Shown here: positions 26,108-34,752 of the stretch, piece by piece
How positions within the stretch are numbered: the first letter of the stretch is position 1
Layout of the letters: each line of letters opens with the position of its first letter
Assembly: GCA_016873335.1 (NCBI GenBank)
Contig: VGXN01000001.1
Span: 1-64,000, forward strand
Origin: Phycisphaerae bacterium
GTDB lineage: Bacteria; Planctomycetota; Phycisphaerae; Phycisphaerales; SM1A02
Reading direction: 5' to 3'
DNA: 64,000 nt
Translations under genes and position numbers: made by a program
The notes under the pieces: model-generated
What the model was told of the DNA's origin: nothing
The model's database searches: none
Seen by the model: only the letters and a program-made list of their open reading frames with translations

Positions 26108-27034
26108 ATGACTCGCGGTTCCAAGATCGTCATTAGCGCCATCTTTGGTCTCCTGCTTCTGGCAGGCGTCTACTTCGCATTCTTCGCACCAAAGCCTGCC
26201 CAGCAGCACATCGATGGCGTTTCCGAGCCATCGCCGCTCGCAGGGACTGACTCGCTGACACTCGGGCCTGGTCCGGGCCTTCCATCGACCCCGACAACGG
26301 ACTCGGGATCCGCTCTTGGCACGGTGCCTGGGCTGGCGCCGAGTAGCCCCACGACTGGTCCTGCTGCTGGTTCGAGCGTGAACGGCTTCGGTGATCTCAC
26401 CGCGCTTCCGCCGTCCTCGGCACCAACCGATCCAATCATCCTGCCCGTCCAGCCGCAGCCGCTCAACCCGTCTGCACCAACGACGGTTGTCGGAACGGTC
26501 GGCCCCGCTCAGCCCACGGTCGCTCCGCCGACCAACTCGCCGCCGCCAAGTCTCGCCCCAGCCGCGACAACGACCGTCAAGGCAAAGTCGACCAACTACG
26601 CCAGCTACACAGTGAAATCAGGTGACACGCTCTCAAGCATCGCCGGCGAGTGGTTCCGCGATGTGACACGGTGGAAGGACATTGTGGCCGTGAACCCGGG
26701 GCTCTCACCCCAGTCGCTGCGCGTTGGGCAGAAGATCAATCTGCCTTCGAAGGCCGGTTCGCCCGCGGAGAAGTTGGCGGGTGGAAACACGAAAGCGAAG
26801 TCAGCCAAGTCGGCAGCATCCTCCGATTCCGCAGGATCGGATGCGACCGGCGCTGGTTCGCAGCACGTTGTGGCGGCGGGTGAAACGCTCGCGTCCATCG
26901 CGGCGAAGGCATACGGCAGCGGATCGTCCGCGAATTGGAAGCGCATCTATGACGCCAACAAGGGCGTGATCGGGGCGAATCCAAGCGCACTCAAGGTGGG
27001 CATGAAGTTGGTCATCCCGGCGCGGCAGGGCTGA
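26108..27034 (+). CDS. Membrane-anchored protein with two LysM domains
   Basis: 308 residues. A strong ribosome binding site (GGAGGT at 26095-26100) selects ATG 26108 over the in-frame ATG 26093. An N-terminal anchor helix (IVISAIFGLLLLAGVYFAFF) is followed by about 130 residues rich in Pro, Thr and Ser. Two LysM domains come next, starting at YTVKSGDTLSSIAGEWF and at HVVAAGETLASIAAKAYG and each ending in a basic or hydrophobic INLP/LVIPA strand. It probably binds peptidoglycan from the inner membrane. A strong terminator follows. No catalytic domain is visible. Confidence 0.85.
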   Translation: MTRGSKIVISAIFGLLLLAGVYFAFFAPKPAQQHIDGVSEPSPLAGTDSLTLGPGPGLPSTPTTDSGSALGTVPGLAPSSPTTGPAAGSSVNGFGDLTALPPSSAPTDPIILPVQPQPLNPSAPTTVVGTVGPAQPTVAPPTNSPPPSLAPAATTTVKAKSTNYASYTVKSGDTLSSIAGEWFRDVTRWKDIVAVNPGLSPQSLRVGQKINLPSKAGSPAEKLAGGNTKAKSAKSAASSDSAGSDATGAGSQHVVAAGETLASIAAKAYGSGSSANWKRIYDANKGVIGANPSALKVGMKLVIPARQG

Positions 27035-27069
27035 GCGCCGTTCAAGCGTTTGGTGATGTTCGTGAAGGA

Positions 27070-27097
27070 CCCCCGCCCCTCGCAGGGCGGGGGTTTT
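27070..27097 (+). terminator. Rho-independent terminator after the LysM gene
   Basis: CCCCCGCCC (27070-27078) pairs perfectly with GGGCGGGGG (27085-27093) around a six-base loop and is followed by TTTT. It lies 36 bases past the stop and would end transcription of the yajC-secDF-LysM region before the isocitrate dehydrogenase gene. Confidence 0.9.
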
Positions 27098-27143
27098 CAT
27101 TCGGCAACCTCGTGCACTCGGCTGCTATCGTGCGCGTCCTCCA

Positions 27144-28166
27144 ATGACCTACAAGGCAGTTCTCATTCCTGGTGACGGCATCGGTCCTGAAGTGGCGGAT
27201 GCGGTCGTGTCGATCCTCGCCGCGGCATCGGCGCCCATCGAGTGGATTCCACGGCTTGCAGGAGTCGCGGCGCTCGAAGCGGGCGCCAAGGAACTCCTCC
27301 CGCCCGAGACGGTCTCGGCGGTGAAGGAGCACAAGTACGCGCTCAAGGGTCCCTGCACAACCCCGGTGGGTGGTGGGTTCTCGTCGGTGAATGTGGCGCT
27401 GCGAAAGACACTCGACCTGTACGGTGCCGTTCGCCCCGTGCGTTCGCTGCCTGGCGTCAAGACGCGCTTCGACGGCGTCGATCTTGTCGTTGTCCGCGAG
27501 AACACCGAAGGTTTGTATGCGGGCATCGAGAACGAGATCGCGCGCGGTGTCGTCACGAGCGTGAAGGTCGCCACGCGCGAGGCGTGTACGCGCATCGCCG
27601 AGTTCGCGTTCCGCTATGCAGTGCACCGCAAGCGCCGCAAGGTGTCGGTGTTCCACAAGGCGAACATCATGAAGCTGTCGGATGGGATGTTCATCCGCTG
27701 TGCCCGCGAGGTGCGCGAGGCGAAGTTCCCGCAGCTTGAGTATGAGGAGCTCATCATCGATGCGGCATGCATGAAGTTGGTGCAGGAACCGACGCGTTTC
27801 GATGTGCTGCTGATGGAGAACCTGTACGGCGATGTCATCAGCGACCTGTGCGCGGGGCTTGTGGGTGGACTCGGTGCCGTGCCCGGCGCCAACTATGGCG
27901 AGGCGGGGTCGGTCTTTGAAGCTGTGCATGGCAGCGCTCCGGACATTGCGGGCAAGGGCATCGCCAATCCGCTCGCGCTCACCATGAGTGCGGTGATGAT
28001 GCTCAATCACATTTCGGAGACGCACAACGATGCGGCGCTCGCAGCCACAGCGAAGCGCATCCGCGAGGCGTATGACCGTGCACTTCTCGATGGGTGCAAG
28101 ACGGGGGACCTCGGCGGAACCCTGAACACCAAGCAGTTTGCGCAGGCCGTCATCGATCGTCTCTGA
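27144..28166 (+). CDS. NAD-dependent isocitrate dehydrogenase (beta-decarboxylating family)
   Basis: 340 residues. It belongs to the isocitrate/isopropylmalate dehydrogenase family: IPGDGIGPEV at the N-terminus, the substrate segment VRPVRSLPGV, the RENTEGLYAGIE loop, catalytic K in HKANIMKLSDGMF, YGDVISDLCAGLVGGLG for the metal, and HGSAPDIAGKGIANP for the cofactor. The GLYAGIE wording and short length favour NAD-isocitrate dehydrogenase (mitochondrial IDH3-like) over isopropylmalate dehydrogenase, but homoisocitrate or tartrate dehydrogenase cannot be ruled out by eye. It is a stand-alone gene after a terminator. Confidence 0.88.
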   Translation: MTYKAVLIPGDGIGPEVADAVVSILAAASAPIEWIPRLAGVAALEAGAKELLPPETVSAVKEHKYALKGPCTTPVGGGFSSVNVALRKTLDLYGAVRPVRSLPGVKTRFDGVDLVVVRENTEGLYAGIENEIARGVVTSVKVATREACTRIAEFAFRYAVHRKRRKVSVFHKANIMKLSDGMFIRCAREVREAKFPQLEYEELIIDAACMKLVQEPTRFDVLLMENLYGDVISDLCAGLVGGLGAVPGANYGEAGSVFEAVHGSAPDIAGKGIANPLALTMSAVMMLNHISETHNDAALAATAKRIREAYDRALLDGCKTGDLGGTLNTKQFAQAVIDRL

Positions 28167-28221
28167 CGCGCACCCGCGTTCTTCTCACAAGGCCTTGCGC
28201 ACCGGCCCGATCTTGGAACTC

Positions 28222-29199
28222 TCACGGGTCGAGAAAGCCCATGAGCGCTTGCTGTGTGGCGGCAGGGGCGTCATGAAAGATCACATGCCCCGCCTCGGGC
28301 AGGATCAATCCCTCGGCGCCGCGGATGCCCCGCACATACGGCTGCAGCAGGGACGGATCAGTGATTTGGTCCTGTGCGCCGAAGATCACCAGAGTCGGTG
28401 CGCTGATTGCCGCAAGCCTTGAGGCGTTGCCGTCGAGCAGGAAGGGACGGATCGACTCGACCATGGCAGCGAGCATCGCCCGTCGCTCCACCGCACGCGC
28501 GACCAGGAATCGCCGAAACGGCGCAGGGACTGGCGGTGGGTTCACAAAGCAAAGCCCGAGGATCCGATCAAAGTCCGCGTCACTGGAAATGTCGAGCGGG
28601 TTGCCGCCATCCGCAACCTCCCGCATGAACGGATTGATCTTCGGGGGCAGCAGCCCTGCGGGCGATTCAAGCACCAGTCGACGAACGGACTTGGGGTACG
28701 CCGCCGCATACGCCGCCGCGAGCGCGCCGCCCATCGATTCGCCGACGACATCCACTCTGCCGAGATTCGTGGCGACACGGAACGCCTCGATCCATTGGAT
28801 GTAGCCATCCGCATCGAGCGGCTTGGCACCCGGCGGGAAAGGGTTGTCGCCAAACCCAGGCAGATCGGGCGCCACAACGCGGCGCGACGGCGCCAGCCAG
28901 CGCATCTGCCCCATCATGGCTTCCTTGCTCGTTCCCCAGCCATGCAGCAGCAGAACGGGAGCGCGTTCCATCTCCAGTGGATCGTTCTGCCCGCCGCCCG
29001 ACAGGAAGGGGACGGTCTGACCGTCCACAGTGATGTGCTCGAGTCGCAGCCCAGACACGCTGCGCCCGATGGCAGAGACAACGGTGTGGAACCCAGTCGG
29101 CCAGTTCCACAGCACCACCAGACCGATGCAGATCCACGCGATCAGCACCAGCATGGTGATCAAGGTGCGGCGAAGAAGGACCAAGAGCGTTCCGCTCAT
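28222..29199 (-). CDS. Membrane-anchored alpha/beta hydrolase
   Basis: 325 residues. An N-terminal helix (TMLVLIAWICIGLVVLW) anchors it. The alpha/beta hydrolase fold has the oxyanion segment LLHGWGTSKEAMMG, VAPDLPGFGDNPFP, the nucleophile elbow GESMGGALAAAYA, the acid in IFGAQDQITD and the histidine in PEAGHVIFHDAP, so the triad is complete. A cap of about 60 residues sits between the nucleophile and the acid. The substrate is unknown. Its ATG overlaps the stop of the pseudouridine synthase gene (ATGA). Confidence 0.88.
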   Translation of the reverse strand: MSGTLLVLLRRTLITMLVLIAWICIGLVVLWNWPTGFHTVVSAIGRSVSGLRLEHITVDGQTVPFLSGGGQNDPLEMERAPVLLLHGWGTSKEAMMGQMRWLAPSRRVVAPDLPGFGDNPFPPGAKPLDADGYIQWIEAFRVATNLGRVDVVGESMGGALAAAYAAAYPKSVRRLVLESPAGLLPPKINPFMREVADGGNPLDISSDADFDRILGLCFVNPPPVPAPFRRFLVARAVERRAMLAAMVESIRPFLLDGNASRLAAISAPTLVIFGAQDQITDPSLLQPYVRGIRGAEGLILPEAGHVIFHDAPAATQQALMGFLDP

Positions 29200-30065
29200 G
29201 TGCGGTTCTTTCGGGGCGATGCCCTGGCCGAGTCGGTCGCAGCGGGCTTCCCCCACCAATCACTGCGCAGGGGTGCGAGCAGTTGTTCAACATGTGCACG
29301 GCCCGCGGCATCACTGCCCACGCCTGCACAGTGCGCCGCGGCGGCGAGGATTGTCCCTGGCAGTGGCGACTCAACATCCACTCGCTTGCGCTGAAGCGGG
29401 TGGAGAAACCCAATGCGCCACGCATGCAGAAGAAGCGGTGGAGCATTCGGAACTCCGCGCGCTGCGCTCGTGTTGGGAGGCAGCAGGGCGCGGTACACAC
29501 GGTCGCCCTCGACGGGTGCACCGAGCCACGCAAGGTGCGCGCGGATCTGATGAAGCCGTCCCGTTTCAATCGCGCAGGCGACCAGCGCACTGCCACTCGC
29601 CGCAGCGACCACGCGCCAGTGGGTCACCGCGGCAAGTCCGCCACGCTGTGGAACGCTGATCTTCAGATCACCGCGGCGCACCTCCGCAAGGGGCTCCTGA
29701 CATGTGCCGTGCGTTCCCGGCAGCCTTCCCTTCACGATGGCGAGATATGCCTTGGCAACGGAACGCGCCTCGAACTGCGCGCGCAGCGAGTCGTAGGCAG
29801 CTGCAGTTCGGGCAATGAGCACCACGCCTGATGTCTCGCGGTCGAGCCGGTGCAGGAGCCCCCAGTCGCGCTGCGCCCCGAGCGAGGTGAGTGCGCTTCC
29901 ATCGACTGCGAACGCGCCGTTCAAGAGCGAGTCATTTGCATGCCCGAGCCCTGGCAGGGTGACCGTCCCCGCGGGTTTCTCGACAGCGAGCAGGGCATCG
30001 TCCCGCAGCAGCACCGCGCATGGAACGGCGGGGTTGGCGGCGGGCGCATGATCCACGCTTAGCAT
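29196..30065 (-). CDS. RluA-family RNA pseudouridine synthase
   Basis: About 289 residues. The active-site motif is HRLDRETSGVVLIART, with the catalytic Asp in HRLD. An RPAG-like start of the fold appears as VEKPAGTVTLPG, and RLHQIRAHLAWLGAPVEGD near the end is typical of RluA/RluC/TruC enzymes. No S4 domain is seen at the N-terminus. The target RNA cannot be told. ATG 30065 is chosen; an in-frame GTG lies four codons upstream. It is divergent from the aminotransferase gene. Confidence 0.9.
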   Translation of the reverse strand: MLSVDHAPAANPAVPCAVLLRDDALLAVEKPAGTVTLPGLGHANDSLLNGAFAVDGSALTSLGAQRDWGLLHRLDRETSGVVLIARTAAAYDSLRAQFEARSVAKAYLAIVKGRLPGTHGTCQEPLAEVRRGDLKISVPQRGGLAAVTHWRVVAAASGSALVACAIETGRLHQIRAHLAWLGAPVEGDRVYRALLPPNTSAARGVPNAPPLLLHAWRIGFLHPLQRKRVDVESPLPGTILAAAAHCAGVGSDAAGRAHVEQLLAPLRSDWWGKPAATDSARASPRKNRT

Positions 30066-30095
30066 CCTAGGCTTCACCGAAAGGGCGTCGTTCCC

Positions 30096-31304
30096 ATGTC
30101 AGCCACACCGCACACCATGCACGGTCCAAGCGCGCGGCTCGCGCCCTTTGGCGAGTCGATCTTCACCACCATGAGCCGCCTCGCTGTTGAGCACAAGGCG
30201 GTCAATCTTGGTCAAGGATTCCCCGACTTCGACGGTCCCGACTTCGTGAAGCAGGCGGCGCAGCGCGCCATCGCCGAGGGGCATGGTCAGTACGCGCGCG
30301 CGTTTGGACTTCCAGAGACCAACCGCGCGATCGCTGCGGCGGCGCAGCGAACCTGCGGATTCGAGGCGGATCCTGAGCGCGAGGTCACCGTGACTGCGGG
30401 ATGTACCGAAGCGATCGCCGCATGTTTGCTCGGTCTGCTCTCGCCGGGCGATGAGGTCGTTCTCCTCGATCCCTCCTACGACTCCTACGCGGCGTGCGTG
30501 GCGATGGCGGGGGGCGTGGCGCGGCGTGTACGGCTCGAAGGTCCGGACTTCCGCATCACCCGCGCAACGCTCGCGCCAGCGTTCTCGAGCCGCACCAAGG
30601 CGATCCTCTTGAACTCGCCGCACAACCCAAGCGGGCGAATGTTCGATGATGCCGAGTATGCGATCGTCGCTGAACTCGCGGATCAGCACGATGCGATCAT
30701 CCTTTCCGATGAGGTCTACGACGCGATCACCTACGCGCGGCCGCACCGATCCATCGCACAGATCCCGGGCGTGCGGGAACGCGCCGTCATTCTCGGCAGT
30801 TTGGGCAAGACGTTCTCGCTGACGGGCTGGAAGATCGGCTGGGCGATCGCGCCTCCCGCCATCACCGCCGGCATCCGCTGTGCGCACCAGTTCCTCACCT
30901 TCTGCGCCGCCACGCCGCTGCAGCGAGCCGCCGCAGATGCGCTCAGCTCGGTGTGCCGCGATGACAGCTACCTCAAGCAACTGCACTCGGAGTACACCGC
31001 TCGTCGCAATCGGATGCTCGACATCCTCAACGAGGCGGGGTTCCGCTGCGTGGAGCCGGAGGGTTCGTACTTCATCCTTGTCGACGCGGTGGAGGCTGGT
31101 TTCCCCGACGATGTCACCGCAGCACGCCGACTTGTGGTGGAGGCGGGAGTCGCAGCCATCCCGTCGAGCCACTTTTATGACCCCGCACATCCCGATCACC
31201 GTTGGCTTCGCTTCGCCTTCTGCAAGCGGGAATCGACGATGCTTGAGGCGCGCCGTCGCCTTCTGGCGAATCCACCGCGCCGGTTGGCGGAACGGGCAGT
31301 CTGA
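30096..31304 (+). CDS. Class I/II pyridoxal-phosphate aminotransferase
   Basis: 402 residues. The fold type I features are all present: VNLGQGFPDFDGPDFV at the N-terminus, LLNSPHNPSGRMF, ILSDEVYDAITY, and the lysine that binds PLP in GSLGKTFSLTGWKIGWA. The GQGFPDFDGP and HNPSG wording resembles the YbdL/kynurenine aminotransferase group, which often uses methionine, glutamine or kynurenine. The exact substrate is unknown. The stop lies 18 bases before rplU, so L21 may be read through from here. Confidence 0.9.
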   Translation: MSATPHTMHGPSARLAPFGESIFTTMSRLAVEHKAVNLGQGFPDFDGPDFVKQAAQRAIAEGHGQYARAFGLPETNRAIAAAAQRTCGFEADPEREVTVTAGCTEAIAACLLGLLSPGDEVVLLDPSYDSYAACVAMAGGVARRVRLEGPDFRITRATLAPAFSSRTKAILLNSPHNPSGRMFDDAEYAIVAELADQHDAIILSDEVYDAITYARPHRSIAQIPGVRERAVILGSLGKTFSLTGWKIGWAIAPPAITAGIRCAHQFLTFCAATPLQRAAADALSSVCRDDSYLKQLHSEYTARRNRMLDILNEAGFRCVEPEGSYFILVDAVEAGFPDDVTAARRLVVEAGVAAIPSSHFYDPAHPDHRWLRFAFCKRESTMLEARRRLLANPPRRLAERAV

Positions 31305-31322
31305 TGTAGGATCTCCCCCCCT

Positions 31323-31640
31323 ATGTACGCGATCATCGAAGACAGCGGAACGCAGATCATGGTGCACAAGGACGATGTCATTGACATCGACCTTCGGAAA
31401 ATCCCGGAGGGATCGACCACCGTGACTTTCGACAAGGTGCTCGCCGTTGGTGCGAAGGACGGCACCGCCGCTCGCATCGGCACGCCCTATCTCGCCAAGG
31501 CAACGGTCACGGCTGAAGTCGTTGGCGGTTCTTCCGAGAAGACCACGCTGAACAAGTATTCGCGCCGCAAGGGGTACCGCCGCCACAAGGGACACACGCA
31601 AAAGCGGGTCCAGGTGCGCGTCACAGACATCGCCGCGTGA
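31323..31640 (+). CDS. rplU: 50S ribosomal protein L21
   Basis: 105 residues. It matches L21 throughout: MYAIIEDSGTQ at the start, a FDKVLAVG segment, and the basic signature KYSRRKGYRRHKGHTQKR near the C-terminus. L21 binds 23S rRNA in the large subunit. The usual partner gene rpmA (L27) does not follow; the next gene is on the opposite strand 15 bases away. Confidence 0.95.
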   Translation: MYAIIEDSGTQIMVHKDDVIDIDLRKIPEGSTTVTFDKVLAVGAKDGTAARIGTPYLAKATVTAEVVGGSSEKTTLNKYSRRKGYRRHKGHTQKRVQVRVTDIAA

Positions 31641-31655
31641 GCACTCGTCGCGGGC

Positions 31656-32660
31656 TTATGCCTGCGAAAGCACTTCCATCATCGCTTGGGGGGATTCCGC
31701 CTCCCCCGTGAGTGCGCTCAGGCACGCAGCCTCCATCACGGCTCGGACGCGCTGCAGCAGCAGTGGCGGCAGTCCGGCCGCAAGCGGGGGAGTCAACGCA
31801 GCGCTCAGCAGTGCGGATGGTGCCGAATCCTCGCCATCAGCACAACTTGGCGCTGGCGTCTCCAGAACCTCATTCGTTGGGCTGCGCCACTCCATGTGCT
31901 GATCGTCCACGAAGATCGCACCGACCGACCCGCTGACAAGCGCACACCGCCGCCAGTGCCAATGTCGATTCGAGGCGGTGAGTGATGCGGTCCTTCCATC
32001 GGTGAATGCGCATGTCACCGCGATCGATCCCTCCCACAGACGAAACAGGCGCGAACTTGCATCGGGCTGTGATTCATGGGAGCGGTGCAGGCGTTCCGCT
32101 GTGCTCGCTGCACTGACACGCTCGGGCATTCCAAGCCACTGCACCAACAGAATGGAAACCTCCTGCAGCCGCGCCAACAGCGACCCGCAGTTGCTCGGTG
32201 CCACGGACGCTGCATGCAACAGTTCGGGCGCCGCACCCTGCGAGATGAACTCACTTGCCTGCGCGAATGATCCTTCGTGAGGGAACCCCGGCAGCGGCAT
32301 CTCGATGGTGCGCTGCACTTCGCGACCGGTATGTCGCATCCACGGCTCGGTGGTGAAGAGCACGCTTGCGTGGCTTGCGAGCGCGTACTCCTCGTCGGCG
32401 TTCCCAAAGCCAACATGCAGGATCGGCATCTGCGAATGCTCCGCGCAGAAACTTCGCAGGTCGCCCGCGGATGCGCTGGCCGCACCGAGCGCATCGCGGA
32501 CAGCGCGAAGAGGCGATCCGATACGGACCGATCCAGCCGGGCGCCTGCGAAGTCCGCGGACAACCCAGTCGGGGAGCGCTTCCCTCGACCACACGCCAAG
32601 CAAGGGCCCCTGCAGATCTTCTGCCGACTCGCTTTCAAGGTTTGAACGCGTCTTGCTCAT
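31656..32660 (-). CDS. Hypothetical protein, possibly a Gfo/Idh/MocA-like oxidoreductase
   Basis: About 334 residues from ATG 32660; in-frame starts also exist at 32681 and 32720. I do not recognise it with certainty. The C-terminal part (ASLTASNRHWHWRRC, then RVRAVMEAACLSALTGEAES at the end) resembles the tail of Gfo/Idh/MocA-type dehydrogenases. The N-terminus has no clear GxGxxG Rossmann motif: LHVGFGNADEE is the nearest candidate, and it lies about 80 residues in. It may be a diverged or non-catalytic member. The 5' end points at the RNase P RNA gene, leaving roughly 75 bases for both promoters. Confidence 0.5.
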   Translation of the reverse strand: MSKTRSNLESESAEDLQGPLLGVWSREALPDWVVRGLRRRPAGSVRIGSPLRAVRDALGAASASAGDLRSFCAEHSQMPILHVGFGNADEEYALASHASVLFTTEPWMRHTGREVQRTIEMPLPGFPHEGSFAQASEFISQGAAPELLHAASVAPSNCGSLLARLQEVSILLVQWLGMPERVSAASTAERLHRSHESQPDASSRLFRLWEGSIAVTCAFTDGRTASLTASNRHWHWRRCALVSGSVGAIFVDDQHMEWRSPTNEVLETPAPSCADGEDSAPSALLSAALTPPLAAGLPPLLLQRVRAVMEAACLSALTGEAESPQAMMEVLSQA

Positions 32661-32735
32661 GATCAGGGGAGCACCCGCCATCACGATAGAGGCGGCTGGA
32701 TGCTCTCGCATTCCGGCCACGGCCGAGTTACGATG

Positions 32736-33109
32736 CCTGGGTGGTCAGGCAATCGCCCTCGGGATCTCCCCGAGCGAGGAAAGTCCGAACACGACAGGAC
32801 ACGGTGGTGGCTAACAGCCACCAGCCTCAGCGCAGGCTCGGGACAGTGCCACAGAAAACAGACCGCCGAGGCATCTGCCTCGGTAAGGGTGAAAAGGTGC
32901 GGTAAGAGCGCACCGCCTTCTCGGTGACGAGAAGGGCACGGCAAACCCCACCGCGTGCAAGCGCAAGCAGTCCTCCGGCGGATTTTTCCGCCAGCCGCTG
33001 TCCGCGGCATGAGGACGGGTCGCGTGCTTTGAGTCCAGCGGCAACGCTGGTCCAGAGAGAAATGATTGCCGCCCGCAAGGGAACAGAATTCGGCTTACGA
33101 CCACACGCG
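32736..33109 (+). ncRNA. rnpB: RNase P RNA (bacterial type A)
   Basis: The catalytic RNA of RNase P, which removes 5' leaders from pre-tRNAs. The conserved core is clear: GAGGAAAGTCCG near 32775, ACAGAAA near 32852, GGTAAGGGTGAAAAGGTGCG near 32880, and the closing ACAGAATTCGGCTTAC near 33082. The 5' GTGGTC (32741-32746) can pair with GACCAC (33099-33104) to form the end helix. The ends are set by this pairing and are approximate by several bases. A strong terminator follows directly. Confidence 0.95.
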
Positions 33110-33110
33110 C

Positions 33111-33149
33111 GGGGCGGATCTCCGAAAGGGGATCCGCCTCACCTTTTTT
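33111..33149 (+). terminator. Rho-independent terminator of rnpB
   Basis: A 13-pair stem joins 33111-33123 to 33128-33140 around a GAAA tetraloop, with two G-U pairs. A run of six T residues follows at 33144-33149. It sits at the 3' end of the RNase P RNA. Confidence 0.9.
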
Positions 33150-33254
33150 GCGCGAGAAATATGCCGCCGATTTTCAGAGTCGAAAACGCATTTGCAAATC
33201 ACTGCCAATGCAAGGCTTAGGCATGCCGAAGTGCTGGATGATTCTGCGATGACC

Positions 33255-33282
33255 TTGAATAGGCGGCGTACATCGGTAAAAT
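33255..33282 (+). promoter_or_regulatory. Possible sigma-70-type promoter
   Basis: TTGAAT (33255-33260) and TAAAAT (33277-33282) are separated by 16 bases. Transcription would begin about 7-10 bases later, almost at the ATG at 33293, so the mRNA would have a very short leader. It is the best promoter candidate for the hypothetical gene and udg after the rnpB terminator. Confidence 0.4.
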
Positions 33283-33292
33283 CGGGCAAGCC

Positions 33293-33874
33293 ATGAATTC
33301 GCCCACGAAATCCACCAGTTTGCAGGCATACACCCTGCTGCTGTACCGAAAGGCTGTGCACCCGGAGTTCTTTGCCATCGACTCTCGCCGACGCATCGAG
33401 AACGGTCCGATCGAGGCGGAGGCGTGGATCTTCCGCGGTGGACAGGTGGTGCGTTTCCAGAAGGACAAGATGTGCGTCTGTGAGATCGTGACGGACAACC
33501 CGAGCGCACTGCCCGAGCGCGGGCTCACCAAGAACATGCTGTGCGCGGGCGAGCATGAACATGAAGAGACGCTGTCCGAAAATCTGGTCTTCATGACGTC
33601 TGTGCAGACCGAAACGCTGGCCGACCATCTCTATATCGGCACGTACCGCGAGATGATGGCCCATGCCAAGGACAACGGGTCACTCTCCGTACAGTGGGAC
33701 GATGCCACGACCGGCAAGCCAAACCTCTCGCTGGTTGATCTGCAGCGCTTCCGCGCGGAGATCCATGTGCAGGGCTGGCATCTGCGAAGCGACTGTGGGC
33801 TGGTGCTGCGAACGCAGTCCATGTTCCAGTTGAACGATCCCGCCGCCAAGGGCGCGCAGCGCGAAACGCGGTGA
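33293..33874 (+). CDS. Conserved hypothetical protein, possibly DUF2617
   Basis: 193 residues, no signal peptide, no transmembrane segment. It begins with a YRKAVHPEFFAIDSRRRI-like segment and continues EAEAWIFRGGQVVRF and CEIVTDNP, which reminds me of DUF2617 proteins of planctomycetes; this is a memory-based match. It contains HEHEETL and an even spread of charged residues, suggesting a soluble globular protein. Its stop overlaps the start of the uracil-DNA glycosylase gene (GTGA), so it is probably made together with that repair enzyme. Confidence 0.6.
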   Translation: MNSPTKSTSLQAYTLLLYRKAVHPEFFAIDSRRRIENGPIEAEAWIFRGGQVVRFQKDKMCVCEIVTDNPSALPERGLTKNMLCAGEHEHEETLSENLVFMTSVQTETLADHLYIGTYREMMAHAKDNGSLSVQWDDATTGKPNLSLVDLQRFRAEIHVQGWHLRSDCGLVLRTQSMFQLNDPAAKGAQRETR

Positions 33875-34659
33875 CCGCACCGACGCGCAGTGGTTCGGGG
33901 GACGCGGATACGAATCCCGATCGCACTGCTGCCTCTGCCCACCGGGCGTGCGTGGAGGCAGACCGCCTGATGGGGGTGGTGGATGTGCCCCTTGGACGCT
34001 GGTATCCACCGAAGCGTTCAACATCGGTCTCGGAGCCCGCTCCGCTGCCACACGACAGGCGTGCGAAGTGCGCTGCCATGCTTGCGGAACTGCGCGAGCG
34101 GCACGACCGGGAGTGTCCGCACTGCACCACTGCCACGGCGCATCAGCGCACGGTGTTTGGGGAGGGCGATCCCTGTGCACGCCTGATGTTCGTGGGAGAA
34201 GCGCCCGGCGAAACCGAAGACACGCTTGGTCGTCCCTTTGTCGGCAAGGCAGGGCGGAAGCTCGACGAGATGATTCAGGCGATCGGGCTGCGACGCGAGG
34301 ACTGCTACATCGCCAATGTGCTCAAGAGCCGCCCGCCCGAGAATCGTGCGCCGCTGCCGCTTGAAATCGAGCGCTGCAGTCCATACCTCGTGGAGCAGTT
34401 GCTGATCATTCGCCCACGGGTGATCATGACCCTTGGCGGTCCTGCCACCAAGATGCTCATGAACACGGATGTCGGGATCATGAAACTGCGAGGCGAGTGG
34501 TCCCAGTGGGTCGCCCCGGCAGGCAGCCCGGTCCTGTCGATTCCGCTGATGCCTACATTCCATCCCGCCTATCTGCTCCGCAACTACACGCTCGAGACCC
34601 GTACGCAGGTGTGGTCGGACCTGAAGGCTGTCATGCATCGGCTGGCGGAATCCGCCTGA
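33871..34659 (+). CDS. Family 4-type uracil-DNA glycosylase
   Basis: 262 residues from a GTG that overlaps the previous stop. It removes uracil from DNA. Motif A is GEAPGETEDTLGRPFVG and motif B is HPAYLLRN, both diagnostic for family 4. Family 4 enzymes hold a 4Fe-4S cluster with four cysteines. Here C82, C85 (CPHC) and C169 (IERCSPYL) are present, but the third position, normally K-C-R-P-P, reads NVLKSRPPENR with Ser153. A cysteine eight residues earlier (C145) could substitute. The first 65 or so residues are not part of the usual domain. Confidence 0.92.
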   Translation: MTAPTRSGSGDADTNPDRTAASAHRACVEADRLMGVVDVPLGRWYPPKRSTSVSEPAPLPHDRRAKCAAMLAELRERHDRECPHCTTATAHQRTVFGEGDPCARLMFVGEAPGETEDTLGRPFVGKAGRKLDEMIQAIGLRREDCYIANVLKSRPPENRAPLPLEIERCSPYLVEQLLIIRPRVIMTLGGPATKMLMNTDVGIMKLRGEWSQWVAPAGSPVLSIPLMPTFHPAYLLRNYTLETRTQVWSDLKAVMHRLAESA

Positions 34660-34752
34660 CCAACCCTGGTGGTTCGGGAAAAAAACTGCGAGATTCTTCA
34701 CTCCCTATCCGAACTCATTGCCGCTCGCTGCGTAGAGTTCGGTGGAAGCAGT

